64,000 nt of DNA, taken from assembly GCA_023439125.1 (NCBI GenBank), contig JAEXOU010000019.1, forward strand, positions 62,001 to 126,000. Direction: 5' to 3'. The stretch's first letter is position 1. Every line of letters begins with the position of its first letter. The position numbers and the translations under genes are program-made. Positions 26,686-35,662 of the stretch are shown piece by piece. The notes beneath the pieces are model-generated. The model saw only the letters and a list, made by a program, of their open reading frames with translations. It had not been told where the DNA came from and did not search any database. The stretch comes from Bacillota bacterium. GTDB lineage: Bacteria > Bacillota > Clostridia > Lachnospirales > Lachnospiraceae.

Positions 26686-27597
26686 ATGAATAAAGAGAAG
26701 AAAAAATCTGGGTTTGTAACCCTAATTGGGAGACCGAATGTTGGAAAGTCGACATTAATGAATCAGTTAATTGGTCAAAAAATAGCAATTACGTCCGACA
26801 AACCTCAGACAACGAGAAATCGAATCCAGACAGTATTGACAGAAGAAGAGGGACAGATTATATTTTTGGATACGCCAGGTATTCATCAGGCGAAGAATAA
26901 ACTTGGGCAGTTTATGGTGAGTGTTGCAGAACGTACAATGAATGAAGTAGACGTTATCTTATGGTTAGTGGAGCCATCTACCTTCATCGGAGCTGGTGAA
27001 CAGCTAATTATAGAAAAGTTAAAGAAATGCAAGACTCCGGTTATTCTTGTAATTAACAAGATTGATACGGTTAAGAAGGAAGAGATTTTAACATTTATTG
27101 ATGCTTATCGTAAATGTATGGATTTTACCGAGATTGTCCCAGTATCTGCACTCAAAGGAGAAAATAAAAAGCAATTAATTGATGTTATTTTTAAGTATTT
27201 GCCAGAGGGACCAATGTTTTATGATGAGGATACAATTACAGATCAGCCAGAACGCCAGATTGTATCAGAGTTAATTCGTGAAAAAGCACTTCGTCTGTTA
27301 AGTGATGAGATTCCTCATGGAATTGCAGTTTCCATTGATCAGATGAAGGAACGCCCGAATGGAAGTATGATTGATATTAGTGCTACAATCATATGTGAGA
27401 GAGATTCTCATAAGGGAATCATCATTGGGAAACAAGGTGCGATGCTAAAGAATATTGGTATGCAAGCTCGAAAAGAGATTGAGAATTTGCTAGATACGAA
27501 GGTTTATCTCCAGCTCTGGGTAAAAGTGAAGAAAGAGTGGCGGGATAGTGATTTCTTAATTAAGAATTACGGATATCGCGAAGATTCTGATTTCTAA
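26686..27597 (+). CDS. era: GTPase Era
   Basis: 303 aa. Era binds the 3' end of 16S rRNA and assists 30S assembly at the membrane. G1 GRPNVGKST, G2 region TTRNRIQTV, G3 DTPGIHQ and G4 NKID are all present. The C-terminal KH domain carries GIIIGKQGAMLKNIG. First gene of the era-yqzL-recO order common in Firmicutes. Confidence 0.97.
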   Translation: MNKEKKKSGFVTLIGRPNVGKSTLMNQLIGQKIAITSDKPQTTRNRIQTVLTEEEGQIIFLDTPGIHQAKNKLGQFMVSVAERTMNEVDVILWLVEPSTFIGAGEQLIIEKLKKCKTPVILVINKIDTVKKEEILTFIDAYRKCMDFTEIVPVSALKGENKKQLIDVIFKYLPEGPMFYDEDTITDQPERQIVSELIREKALRLLSDEIPHGIAVSIDQMKERPNGSMIDISATIICERDSHKGIIIGKQGAMLKNIGMQARKEIENLLDTKVYLQLWVKVKKEWRDSDFLIKNYGYREDSDF

Positions 27598-27711
27598 AAT
27601 AATTAAGTTTTCGCATAAGATATTAAAGGAATAGAGTTTAGGTGCTTCGGAGATGATAGTATAGCTACAAAGGAGACAAGACAAAGCTCAAAAATCATTT
27701 AGGGGGCATGA

Positions 27712-27903
27712 ATGATGAAAGAATTTGCTAAAGCAATTTTAGAAGAATCTTGGATACGATTTGAACAAACAGGTGACGTAAGAGAGTATTTAAAATACAC
27801 AGCTTGTACAAGTGAAAAAAAGCTTGAGTGCAAGAAGGAGATAAGTAATGACCCAGACTGTGACAGTGACGGGAATTGTGTTATCGACAATGCCAATCGG
27901 TGA
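27712..27903 (+). CDS. YqzL-like small protein
   Basis: 63 aa. The core ESWIRFEQTGDVREYLKYT resembles the Firmicutes YqzL family, which sits between era and recO in many genomes; the function is unknown. It starts at ATG 27712 (or 27715) with AGGGGG upstream, and its last 56 bp overlap recO in another frame. The C-terminal part (DPDCDSDGNC) is richer in Asp and Cys than the short YqzL proteins. I base the call on the core motif and position. Confidence 0.65.
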   Translation: MMKEFAKAILEESWIRFEQTGDVREYLKYTACTSEKKLECKKEISNDPDCDSDGNCVIDNANR

Positions 27904-28588
27904 CTATGATAAACGTCTCACGATCTTAACACGAGAACGTGGAAAAATTACAGCTTTTGCTAAAGGCGCTAGGAAACCGAATAGCGCCTTATTGGCTTGC
28001 AGTCAACCATTTACGTTTGGTGAATTTATGTTGTATGAAGGAAGAACATCCTATAATGTTCAGTCTGTGAATATAAAGAATTATTTTGGCGAGTTACGCA
28101 ATGATATCAAAATGGTATATTACGGACTCTATTTTTGTGAGTTTGTGGATTATTTGACAAGAGAAGGTAACGATGAGACGGAGATTATGAAATTACTATA
28201 TCAGTCACTTCGTGCTTTGATGAATGAAAACATAGGTATTGTATTAGTTCGTTATATTTTTGAGCTAAAAGCAATTGCACTGAATGGAGAAGCACCACAA
28301 GTGTTTGAGTGTGTAAAATGTGGTGAAACGCAAGGTATAGAGCATTTTAGCGTGGAACTTGGTGGCATGTTATGTCCAAGCTGCAGACGTAGTGCACATG
28401 ATCTTATGAGAATTAATAACTCAACGGTTTATACGATGCAGTTTATATTATCGACACCAGTCGAAAAGCTTTATAGTTTTACAGTACAAGAGGGTATTTT
28501 ACATGAATTTAAGCGTATTATGGATCGCTATCGTGAAACATATATTGATCATAAGATGAAATCATTGGAGTTATTAGATATATTATAA
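27848..28588 (+). CDS. recO: DNA repair protein RecO
   Basis: 246 aa. RecO anneals single-stranded DNA and loads RecA with RecR in the RecFOR pathway. N-terminal OB fold (GIVLSTMPIGDYDKRLTILT, then FAKGARKPNS) and a helical C-terminal domain with the four-cysteine zinc site CVKCGETQG and LCPSCRRSAHD. AAGGAG precedes the ATG, inside the yqzL-like gene. Confidence 0.95.
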   Translation: MTQTVTVTGIVLSTMPIGDYDKRLTILTRERGKITAFAKGARKPNSALLACSQPFTFGEFMLYEGRTSYNVQSVNIKNYFGELRNDIKMVYYGLYFCEFVDYLTREGNDETEIMKLLYQSLRALMNENIGIVLVRYIFELKAIALNGEAPQVFECVKCGETQGIEHFSVELGGMLCPSCRRSAHDLMRINNSTVYTMQFILSTPVEKLYSFTVQEGILHEFKRIMDRYRETYIDHKMKSLELLDIL

Positions 28589-28681
28589 ATTAGGGTTGAA
28601 AAACTGCTAATTTAAGGTTACAATATTACAATTAGAATAGAATAAGCAAATTTTTTAAGAAGAAATGTGAGGATAGTCGCA

Positions 28682-30070
28682 ATGGAAAAAACAATGGAAA
28701 AAATCGTAGCTTTAGCAAAAGCAAGAGGCTTTGTTTATCCAGGTTCTGAAATCTATGGTGGTCTTGCTAACACTTGGGATTATGGAAATCTTGGTGTTGA
28801 ACTAAAGAATAATGTTAAGAAAGCTTGGTGGGCAAAGTTTATTCAGCAAAATCCATACAATGTGGGTGTTGATTGTGCGATTTTAATGAATCCACAGACA
28901 TGGGTAGCTTCTGGTCATCTTGGAAGTTTTTCAGATCCATTGATGGATTGTAAAGAATGTCGTGAAAGATTTAGAGCAGATAAAGTAATTGAAGATTATG
29001 CAGCAGAGAATAATCTTACATTTGAACATTCCGTAGATTCTTGGTCCAACGAACAGATGTCAGCATTTATTGAAGAAAAAAATATTCCTTGTCCTACTTG
29101 TGGAAAACATAATTTCACAGAGATTCGTCAGTTTAACTTAATGTTTAAGACATTCCAAGGTGTTACTGAGGATGCAAAGAATACAGTTTATCTTCGTCCA
29201 GAAACTGCACAAGGTATTTTTGTTAACTTTAAGAATGTACAGAGAACTTCGAGAAAGAAGATTCCATTTGGTATTGGTCAAATAGGTAAATCATTCCGTA
29301 ATGAAATTACACCAGGTAACTTTACATTCCGTACGAGAGAATTTGAGCAGATGGAATTAGAGTTCTTCTGTGAACCAGATACGGATCTTGAATGGTTTGC
29401 ATACTGGAAAGAATATTGTATTAATTGGTTAAAGTCTCTTGGTATGAAAGAAGAAGAGATGCGAGTTCGTGATCATGAACAGGAAGAATTATCTTTCTAT
29501 TCTAAGGCAACTTCCGATATAGAGTTCTTATTCCCATTTGGTTGGGGTGAATTATGGGGCATTGCTGACCGTACTGATTACGATTTAACTCAGCATCAGA
29601 ATGTATCCAATCAGGATTTAAGTTACTTTGATGATGAAAAGAACAAGAGATATATTCCTTATGTTATCGAGCCATCTCTTGGTGCAGATCGTGTTACATT
29701 AGCTTTCCTTTGTGGTGCTTATGATGAGGAAGAAATCGGAGAAGGCGATGTACGTACTGTACTTCATTTCCATCCAGCATTAGCTCCAGTTAAGATTGGT
29801 GTGTTACCACTTTCTAAGAAGTTAGCAGAAGGTGCAGAAAAGATTTATGCTGAGCTTAGTAAAACCTATAACTGTGAATACGATGACAGAGGAAATATTG
29901 GTAAGCGTTATAGAAGACAAGATGAAATTGGTACTCCATTCTGTATTACTTACGATTTTGAGTCTGAGACAGATGGTGCTGTAACTGTACGTGACCGTGA
30001 TACAATGCAGCAGGAAAGAATTAAGATTGAAGACCTGAAGGCATATTTTGAAGATAAATTTGAATTTTAA
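28682..30070 (+). CDS. glyS: Glycyl-tRNA synthetase, alpha2 type
   Basis: 462 aa. The single-chain class II GlyRS of Firmicutes and eukaryotes, not the two-subunit GlyQ/GlyS. Signature start MEKIVALAKARGFVYPGSEI, ANTWDYGNLGVELK, Cys pairs CKECRERF and CPTCGKHNF, motif 2 FRNEITPGNFTFRTREFEQ and motif 3 IEPSLGADRVTLAFL. A GTG at 28667 is in frame, but ATG 28682 gives the canonical N-terminus. I saw no T-box in the 78-bp gap before the gene. A wobble-rich terminator follows. Confidence 0.97.
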   Translation: MEKTMEKIVALAKARGFVYPGSEIYGGLANTWDYGNLGVELKNNVKKAWWAKFIQQNPYNVGVDCAILMNPQTWVASGHLGSFSDPLMDCKECRERFRADKVIEDYAAENNLTFEHSVDSWSNEQMSAFIEEKNIPCPTCGKHNFTEIRQFNLMFKTFQGVTEDAKNTVYLRPETAQGIFVNFKNVQRTSRKKIPFGIGQIGKSFRNEITPGNFTFRTREFEQMELEFFCEPDTDLEWFAYWKEYCINWLKSLGMKEEEMRVRDHEQEELSFYSKATSDIEFLFPFGWGELWGIADRTDYDLTQHQNVSNQDLSYFDDEKNKRYIPYVIEPSLGADRVTLAFLCGAYDEEEIGEGDVRTVLHFHPALAPVKIGVLPLSKKLAEGAEKIYAELSKTYNCEYDDRGNIGKRYRRQDEIGTPFCITYDFESETDGAVTVRDRDTMQQERIKIEDLKAYFEDKFEF

Positions 30071-30075
30071 TAAAA

Positions 30076-30114
30076 AAAGCTGCTTTGACTGACACAACGT
30101 TAAAGTGGCTTTTA
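30076..30114 (+). terminator. Terminator after glyS
   Basis: AAAGCTGCTTTGAC (30076-30089) pairs along 14 positions, three of them G-T, with GTTAAAGTGGCTTT (30099-30112). The T-run is short. Confidence 0.65.
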
Positions 30115-30127
30115 TGCTTTGCAAGTC

Positions 30128-30339
30128 TTGAGCGTCATTTTGCACAGAACTAGGGGGGTGAGAATGGGAGGAGCAACATCATTCATTCGCAACACGCTCT
30201 CGCTTGAATGAAGCCGTAGCGGTACGTAAGGGCCTAGAACACAGGCCCTAAGTACCGACGACTTCATACAGTGTGCTACTGAATGATGTTGCTTCTCCCA
30301 TTCATAGCGAGTGTATGTCTGTGCAAAATGACGAGCAAG
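30128..30339. repeat. Palindromic dispersed repeat, copy B
   Basis: About 212 bp. Inverted ends GCGTCATTTTGCACAGA and TCTGTGCAAAATGACG; inner arms GGAGGAGCAACATCATTCA and TGAATGATGTTGCTTCTCC; centre GGTACGTAAGGGCCTA with CAGGCCCTAAGTACC. It is the most symmetric copy. It lies between the glyS terminator and copy C. Confidence 0.87.
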
Positions 30340-30370
30340 GTACTTAAGATAAAGAGCTGAAAAAGAAAAC

Positions 30371-30489
30371 TAATGTAATTTTGTACTTATGAGAATGGTA
30401 TGTTAGACATCATTCATCCGCAACACGCTCTCGCTTGAATGAAGCCGTAGCGGTACGTAAGGGCCTAAAATACAGGCCCTAAGTACCGA
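30371..30489. repeat. Palindromic dispersed repeat, half-copy C
   Basis: It matches copy B from ATTTTGTAC and GAGAATGG through CATCATTCATCCGCAACACGC and TACAGGCCCTAAGTACCGA, then stops. Where A and B continue with CGACTTCATA, C passes directly into AAAAGAAGGAGG, the ribosome site of the response regulator. The whole right arm is missing. Confidence 0.85.
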
Positions 30490-30502
30490 AAAGAAGGAGG
30501 TT

Positions 30503-31204
30503 ATGAGTTTGGATTCAAAGAAAATACTAATAATTGAAGATGATGTGAAGCTTCGAACTCAGATAAAGAGTATATTGGATAACTATGGATACAAGACAGT
30601 CTGTGTAGAAGATTTTCAACAGGTGGAGGATGCCTTTGTGAAGGAAGCGCCTGATCTGGTTTTACTTGATATTAATCTACCGTATTACGATGGAAATTAC
30701 TATTGCAGGAGCTTTCGCAGAAAATCCAAATGTCCAATTATTATTATCTCCGCACGAAACAATGACAGTGATCAGATTCTTTCGATAGAATTAGGAGCAG
30801 ATGATTACCTCACAAAACCATTCTCTATCCCAGTGCTTACAGCTAAGGTAAATGCAGTAATGCGTAGAAATTATGGAGAATATTCGAATGGAGAGGATCT
30901 TATATTCGAATATCATGGACTTCTATTAGATGGAAGCTGCTTTCGCATATCGTATCAAGGAAAGTCAGAGGAACTTAGCAAGAATGAGTATCGACTGATG
31001 AACAAGTTACTTCAGAATCCGAATAAAATTATATCAAGAGATGAGTTATTAGAAGAGATTTGGGATGACAGTACGTTTGTTGATGATAATACACTAAATG
31101 TGAATGTAACGAGATTAAGATTGAAGCTTTCAAATCTTGGACTTGATAATGTGATACATACAAAACGTAAAGTTGGCTATTTGTTGGTAATGGAAAACGA
31201 GTAG
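30503..31204 (+). CDS. OmpR-family response regulator (Bce-type)
   Basis: 233 aa. Receiver domain (IIEDDVKLR, phospho-Asp in LVLLDINLPYYDG near residue 55, Lys in YLTKPF) and a C-terminal winged helix (LSKNEYRLMNKLL, then VDDNTLNVNVTRLRLKL). First gene of a regulator-kinase-ATPase-permease set of the BceRS-BceAB kind, which detects and removes cell-wall-active peptides. AAGGAGG ends only 2 bp before ATG 30503; TTG 30509 has better spacing (8 bp) and gives MDSKKILIIEDD, so the true start may be 30509. No clear promoter was seen in the repeat-derived upstream DNA. Confidence 0.92.
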   Translation: MSLDSKKILIIEDDVKLRTQIKSILDNYGYKTVCVEDFQQVEDAFVKEAPDLVLLDINLPYYDGNYYCRSFRRKSKCPIIIISARNNDSDQILSIELGADDYLTKPFSIPVLTAKVNAVMRRNYGEYSNGEDLIFEYHGLLLDGSCFRISYQGKSEELSKNEYRLMNKLLQNPNKIISRDELLEEIWDDSTFVDDNTLNVNVTRLRLKLSNLGLDNVIHTKRKVGYLLVMENE

Positions 31205-31210
31205 AAGAGG

Positions 31211-32272
31211 ATGGATATGAAGAATATTAGAATGAATTTGTCAAAATTACTGGTCGAATTCTTAAAGGACAAAGCATGTTCTTCGCTGATCTATGTTCTT
31301 GGTTGTTGTGTTGTTATATTATTTTATCAGATATCTACAAAACACACATTAGAGGTTGCTTATCCGATCGCTCTAGCAGTAGGTATTTATCTGATTTATT
31401 TGGCATGCTCATTTATTTTATATGCTCTGACAGTAAAAAAGTTTTCAAGAATGTTATATCATCGTGCGGGCATTGAAGAGTTCTATCATGAGAGGGATAA
31501 ACGAATTGCAAATATTATCAATCAAATCCATCATGATTATACAAGCCAGATGATGGAGATGAAAGAAGAAAAGCAAACGGAGTTGAATATGATTTCTGCT
31601 TGGGTACATGGGATGAAAACTCCAGTGACCGTGACGGATTTGATTCTCCAAAGGGTTAGAAATCATGAGATGAGTCTAAATGATGTAGTTCCAGAACTAC
31701 TAGATGAGAATAAAAAAATACTTGATTTACTCGATAATATTCTGAATATGATACGCCTGCAGGAATTTGAAAAGGACTATCTTCCACAGGCAATCGACCT
31801 TGGGGCAGAGCTTCGTAGTTTGATCAATGCTAATAAATCTTTATTCATACAAAGTAGAGTGTTCCCTAAATTTGAGCCTCCGAAGGATCCAATTATGATT
31901 TTAGCAGATACAAAGTGGAATCATATCATGTTGCAGCAAATCATCTCAAATGCTGTGAAGTATTCAAGAGTGGATAAAGCAGATGAGGTAGCAAAGTATG
32001 TGGAATTCGGATATAAATGCAGTGCTACTAGCAGTGGAACAAGATTAGATCTAACGATTCGAGATCATGGGATTGGTATTCCAAAGTGTGATATGACCCG
32101 AGTATTCGATTTGTTTTTTACCGGGGAAAATGGAAGAAGAATAGAACAGTCTAGTGGAATTGGATTGTATTTTGCAAAAGAGATTTGCAAGATGTTTGGC
32201 GCACAAATTTGTGTTGATTCTAACCTAGGACAAGGAACAACGGTGACCATCCGTTATCTTACAAAATCGTAA
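31211..32272 (+). CDS. Bce-type intramembrane-sensing histidine kinase
   Basis: 353 aa. Two hydrophobic segments near residues 25-42 and 50-71 with almost no extracellular loop, the mark of kinases that take their signal from the partner transporter. H-box in SAWVHGMKTPVTV; N-box LQQIISNAVKYS; G boxes DHGIGIPKCD and SSGIGLYFAKEI. It lies 6 bp after the regulator and 90 bp before the ATPase gene. Confidence 0.93.
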   Translation: MDMKNIRMNLSKLLVEFLKDKACSSLIYVLGCCVVILFYQISTKHTLEVAYPIALAVGIYLIYLACSFILYALTVKKFSRMLYHRAGIEEFYHERDKRIANIINQIHHDYTSQMMEMKEEKQTELNMISAWVHGMKTPVTVTDLILQRVRNHEMSLNDVVPELLDENKKILDLLDNILNMIRLQEFEKDYLPQAIDLGAELRSLINANKSLFIQSRVFPKFEPPKDPIMILADTKWNHIMLQQIISNAVKYSRVDKADEVAKYVEFGYKCSATSSGTRLDLTIRDHGIGIPKCDMTRVFDLFFTGENGRRIEQSSGIGLYFAKEICKMFGAQICVDSNLGQGTTVTIRYLTKS

Positions 32273-32284
32273 GTTTATGTAAGA
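32257..32284. promoter_or_regulatory. Candidate response-regulator binding site before the ABC genes
   Basis: CTTAC (32258-32262) and GTAAG (32269-32273) form an inverted repeat, and a second GTAAG (32279-32283) lies exactly 10 bp further. It overlaps the kinase stop codon and precedes the transporter genes. This is pattern only; no -35/-10 pair was assigned. Confidence 0.3.
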
Positions 32285-32362
32285 ATAATGAATGGCTGTC
32301 TCCTAGGTTTTGCGATAAGATAGCATCAGACAACAAAAAAGCGTTCAAGCAAGGAGGCTAAG

Positions 32363-33127
32363 ATGAAAGTATTAGAAGCAAATAACATTACAAAAACATA
32401 TGGAGACTTAAATTCAGATAATGAGACGAAGGCTTTACGAGGAGTAAGTCTATCGGTAGATAAAGGTGAGTTTATCGCTATTATGGGACCAAGTGGAAGT
32501 GGAAAATCAACTTTAGTTAATATTCTGAGTGGAATTCTATCACCAACGAGTGGTACCGTTACAATTGAGGGAAAAGAAATTCAACAAATGGATCCTTATG
32601 ATATGGCATTGTTTCGAAGAAGAAAGCTCGGATTTGTATTTCAGGAATTCAATCTTTTAGATCATCTGACATTACAGGAAAATGTCATGCTACCTTTAGT
32701 ACTTGATAAAAAAAGCAAAGAGGAAATGATTGCAAGATCAATGGAAACAATGAAACTTTTTGGGATTGACCAATCAGCAAATAAATATCCTTACGAATTA
32801 TCAGGAGGACAACAGCAAAGAGCTGCAGTCAGTCGTGCTCTTATGAATGAGCCAGCCTTAATTTTTGCGGATGAACCAACTGGTAATTTAGACTCCAAAT
32901 CATCGAATGCGATCATGCACTGCTTTGAAAAAATCAATCAAGAGCAACAGGTTACGATCTTAATGGTAACGCATGATGTTTTTGCAGCAAGTTTTTGTAA
33001 AAAGGTTATTTTTATCAAAGACGGAAAGATTCACATGGAAATTGTACGAAAAGGAGAGCATAAAGAGTTCTTTGATCAGATTTTAGACTGTCAGGCGATC
33101 GTAGGGGGTGAAGACAATGACATTTAA
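32363..33127 (+). CDS. ABC transporter ATP-binding protein (BceA-like)
   Basis: 254 aa. Walker A GPSGSGKST, Q-loop FVFQEFNLLDHLT, signature LSGGQQQRAAVSRAL, Walker B LIFADEPTGNLDSKS and switch His in MVTHDV. The LolD/MacB-like subfamily partners FtsX-fold permeases. AAGGAGG precedes the ATG. It overlaps the permease start by 11 bp. Confidence 0.95.
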   Translation: MKVLEANNITKTYGDLNSDNETKALRGVSLSVDKGEFIAIMGPSGSGKSTLVNILSGILSPTSGTVTIEGKEIQQMDPYDMALFRRRKLGFVFQEFNLLDHLTLQENVMLPLVLDKKSKEEMIARSMETMKLFGIDQSANKYPYELSGGQQQRAAVSRALMNEPALIFADEPTGNLDSKSSNAIMHCFEKINQEQQVTILMVTHDVFAASFCKKVIFIKDGKIHMEIVRKGEHKEFFDQILDCQAIVGGEDNDI

Positions 33128-35018
33128 AGATGTAATTGTAAAAAACTTCTTTGGACAGTTGAAAAAATACATGGCTTACTTTTTAAGTTGTACGTTTTGT
33201 ATCTTATTTTTTTTCATGTATGCAACAATTGTATTTAACAAGAGCCTTAACAATAGCAATGGGGCTGAGATGCTCCAATATGCGTTGCCACTGACAATTG
33301 TATGTATCTTTTTCTTTTCGATATTTTTTACGTCTTATGCTCATAATTCTTTCATTAAAGGAAGAAATATGGAGTTTGGTGTTTATTTTACGTTAGGAAT
33401 GCATCAAAAAGACTTATGTCGACTTGTATTGTATGAGAATGTTATCATTGCAATTGTTTCGCTGCTTACTGGAATTGGAATCGGATCTTTGGCTTCCCGG
33501 CTATTCCAAATGTTAGTAAGCGATATTTTAAACTTAGATAACATCCCATTTGAACTCGATTATCGTTCTTTTCTTGTAACGATCGTTTTATTTGTCATTG
33601 TATTTACTTATAATATCTTACGTTCTACTCATCGATTAAAACACAGTGATATTCAGACGATGCTTCATGAGATGAGAAAATCACAAGGAAGAAAGAAGGT
33701 GTCTTCCAACGCAATCCTTGGTTGTGCAGGAATTCTTATACTTTTAGTTTCTCTCTTATATCTGAATGTTTTATGTAGTCATCCTGATTTATTAGAACAA
33801 CCATTACTTTTGATGTTGTATTTATTAGTTGCATATGGTGGACTTTATCTGATGACTTACTATGGTGGTAATTTTATTATAAATACAATCAAGAAATCAA
33901 GATTTTATATGAAGAAAATGCTATCAATTACACAAATTCATTATCGTTACCATCAGAATCAAACGATTGTATTTGTTTTAAGCATCCTCATTAGCATTAC
34001 AGTATTTATTGTTGCTTCCCCCTTTTCCTTACTTGAAATCTCAGAAAGTATTGCAACTGCAAATGGTGAAGCAATTCACCTTGAGTACTGTGTTATGAAC
34101 AATCAACACAGTAATGCAATCAATTTCGAGAACAGCATATTTAAAACAGAAGAAATAAAGCGTCGTATAGAAATCCCATTTTATGAACTTAAGTACAAAG
34201 AGGATACATTGCCTGTCATAAGCGCAAGTATTTACAATCAGTATATGCAAGATCAGGTAACTGTATCTGAAGGAGAATGTATCAATTTACTGTTAACCTG
34301 GATACCTGGCAATGGTGGAGTGAACGTTGGAGATACAATGGCTTTTTCTAATGGGGAACAGACCTATGAATTTACGGCTATATTCTCCAATCGTGGTGAT
34401 TTTGTTGCGAAGTCATATCCGATTGAGCAAATGATTGTATTAAATGATTGGGATTACGATCAAATCGCAAAAAAAACGCCAGACAATAGTTTTGGTAACT
34501 ATTATCTGACTGATTTTAATGATTGGAAAGAAGTAAAAGATGAAACACTAACCTTCTATGAGCAAATCAGAGATGAGGTACGAGGCATTAAGAGTGTTGC
34601 GTATAACTATGAAGATTGCATACGAATGTATTCTACATTTTTATTACTATGTGGAATGTTAGGAATTTTATTCTTCATTGCCGCTGGTAGCGTACTATAT
34701 TTTAAACAGTATACAGAACTGGCACAGACCAAAAAGACCTTCCATAAGCTATATAAAATAGGTATTACAAAAAAAGAAGTCGGCCATATCGTTGGTACGG
34801 AATTAAAAGTTGTGTTCTTTACCCCAATGTTTTTTGGAAGTTTTCTTGGGTTGTCTTTGATTTATCTCATGACGCATATTGTTGGTGGTGGTGATTATAT
34901 TCGACCATTTATGAAGAACGCAAGTTTCATCGTTGTTATTTATTTTTTATGTCAAACGATATATTACTTTATGACGAAGAGAAAATATGTTCATGAGCTG
35001 ACCACAGTTCAGAACTAA
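33117..35018 (+). CDS. ABC transporter permease (BceB-like, FtsX domains)
   Basis: 633 aa. About ten hydrophobic segments: an FtsX-type set in the first half (segments near residues 18-40 and 55-75, then VIIAIVSLLTGIGIG), a large soluble domain between about 315 and 495, which in this family is the extracellular peptide sensor, and the last transmembrane segments. An in-frame GTG at 33108 lies in the AGGGGGTG ribosome site, so ATG 33117 is the likelier start. With the kinase it probably forms a flux-sensing complex. The substrate is unknown. Confidence 0.9.
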   Translation: MTFKDVIVKNFFGQLKKYMAYFLSCTFCILFFFMYATIVFNKSLNNSNGAEMLQYALPLTIVCIFFFSIFFTSYAHNSFIKGRNMEFGVYFTLGMHQKDLCRLVLYENVIIAIVSLLTGIGIGSLASRLFQMLVSDILNLDNIPFELDYRSFLVTIVLFVIVFTYNILRSTHRLKHSDIQTMLHEMRKSQGRKKVSSNAILGCAGILILLVSLLYLNVLCSHPDLLEQPLLLMLYLLVAYGGLYLMTYYGGNFIINTIKKSRFYMKKMLSITQIHYRYHQNQTIVFVLSILISITVFIVASPFSLLEISESIATANGEAIHLEYCVMNNQHSNAINFENSIFKTEEIKRRIEIPFYELKYKEDTLPVISASIYNQYMQDQVTVSEGECINLLLTWIPGNGGVNVGDTMAFSNGEQTYEFTAIFSNRGDFVAKSYPIEQMIVLNDWDYDQIAKKTPDNSFGNYYLTDFNDWKEVKDETLTFYEQIRDEVRGIKSVAYNYEDCIRMYSTFLLLCGMLGILFFIAAGSVLYFKQYTELAQTKKTFHKLYKIGITKKEVGHIVGTELKVVFFTPMFFGSFLGLSLIYLMTHIVGGGDYIRPFMKNASFIVVIYFLCQTIYYFMTKRKYVHELTTVQN

Positions 35019-35035
35019 CATCGAAAGGAGATTTT

Positions 35036-35452
35036 ATGAAGTTAGAGGCAAAAGAAATTCTTCATCTTCATGTCATATGTGGAAAAGATATGGAAGTCAA
35101 GGAAGATGGACGTGGTTATTTACGTGTCATACCAATTGTGGGTGGAACATTCGATGGTATAGTAAGTGGAACCATTGTACCAGGAGGTGCAGATTGGAAT
35201 ACTACCTATCGTGAAGGAGTTGCTCATGTATTTGCCAAATATCTATTAAAAACAGAGGATGGAATTTATATCGCAATTGAGAATGAAGGGAAGATCGATT
35301 TTTCGAAAGAAGTGAGAATTCGAACAGTTCCAAAATTCCAAGTAAGCAATGACAGTTCATTAGCATGGCTTAATATTGGAGTATATGTTGCAGAATTAAA
35401 TTTTGGAGAAAAGCCAGGTCAGATTGAGATTGTAATCTATCAGTTGAGTTAA
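35036..35452 (+). CDS. DUF3237 family protein
   Basis: 138 aa. The family blocks are visible: GGTFDGIVSGTIVPGGADWN in the first half, then REGVAHVFAKYLLKTEDG and IAIENEG. DUF3237 proteins form small beta-barrels with no established reaction. It lies 17 bp after the permease with GAAAGGAG, so it is probably the last gene of the Bce-type operon; a role with the transporter is only suggested by that position. Confidence 0.8.
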   Translation: MKLEAKEILHLHVICGKDMEVKEDGRGYLRVIPIVGGTFDGIVSGTIVPGGADWNTTYREGVAHVFAKYLLKTEDGIYIAIENEGKIDFSKEVRIRTVPKFQVSNDSSLAWLNIGVYVAELNFGEKPGQIEIVIYQLS

Positions 35453-35551
35453 ATGATATAATTGATGGTATAAGAGATAACGATAATTACATTGAGCCAA
35501 GAATTAAGTGGATGTTACGAGTTTAAATTTAATCTCTAATATTAATAAAAC

Positions 35552-35648
35552 GAGCTATATCGTATATTTTCAGAGTGCATTACAAGCCCCCATTTTCTTT
35601 TGCAGGCTTGTGAGCATCGTGCTACAGTGAAAATACATGATATAGCTC
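35552..35648. terminator. Long bidirectional hairpin between convergent genes
   Basis: GAGCTATAT (35552-35560) pairs with ATATAGCTC (35640-35648). The inside continues as an imperfect stem (TATATTTTCA with TGAAAATACA; ACAAGCC with GGCTTGT). It probably ends both the Bce operon and the MATE gene. Confidence 0.7.
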
Positions 35649-35662
35649 ATTCTTCTTTGTAA

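Noticed and set aside
30340..30502. Promoter for the Bce-type operon in TTGTAC...TATGTT (30381-30404)
   Set aside because: The spacing is only 12 bp, too short for a sigma-A promoter.
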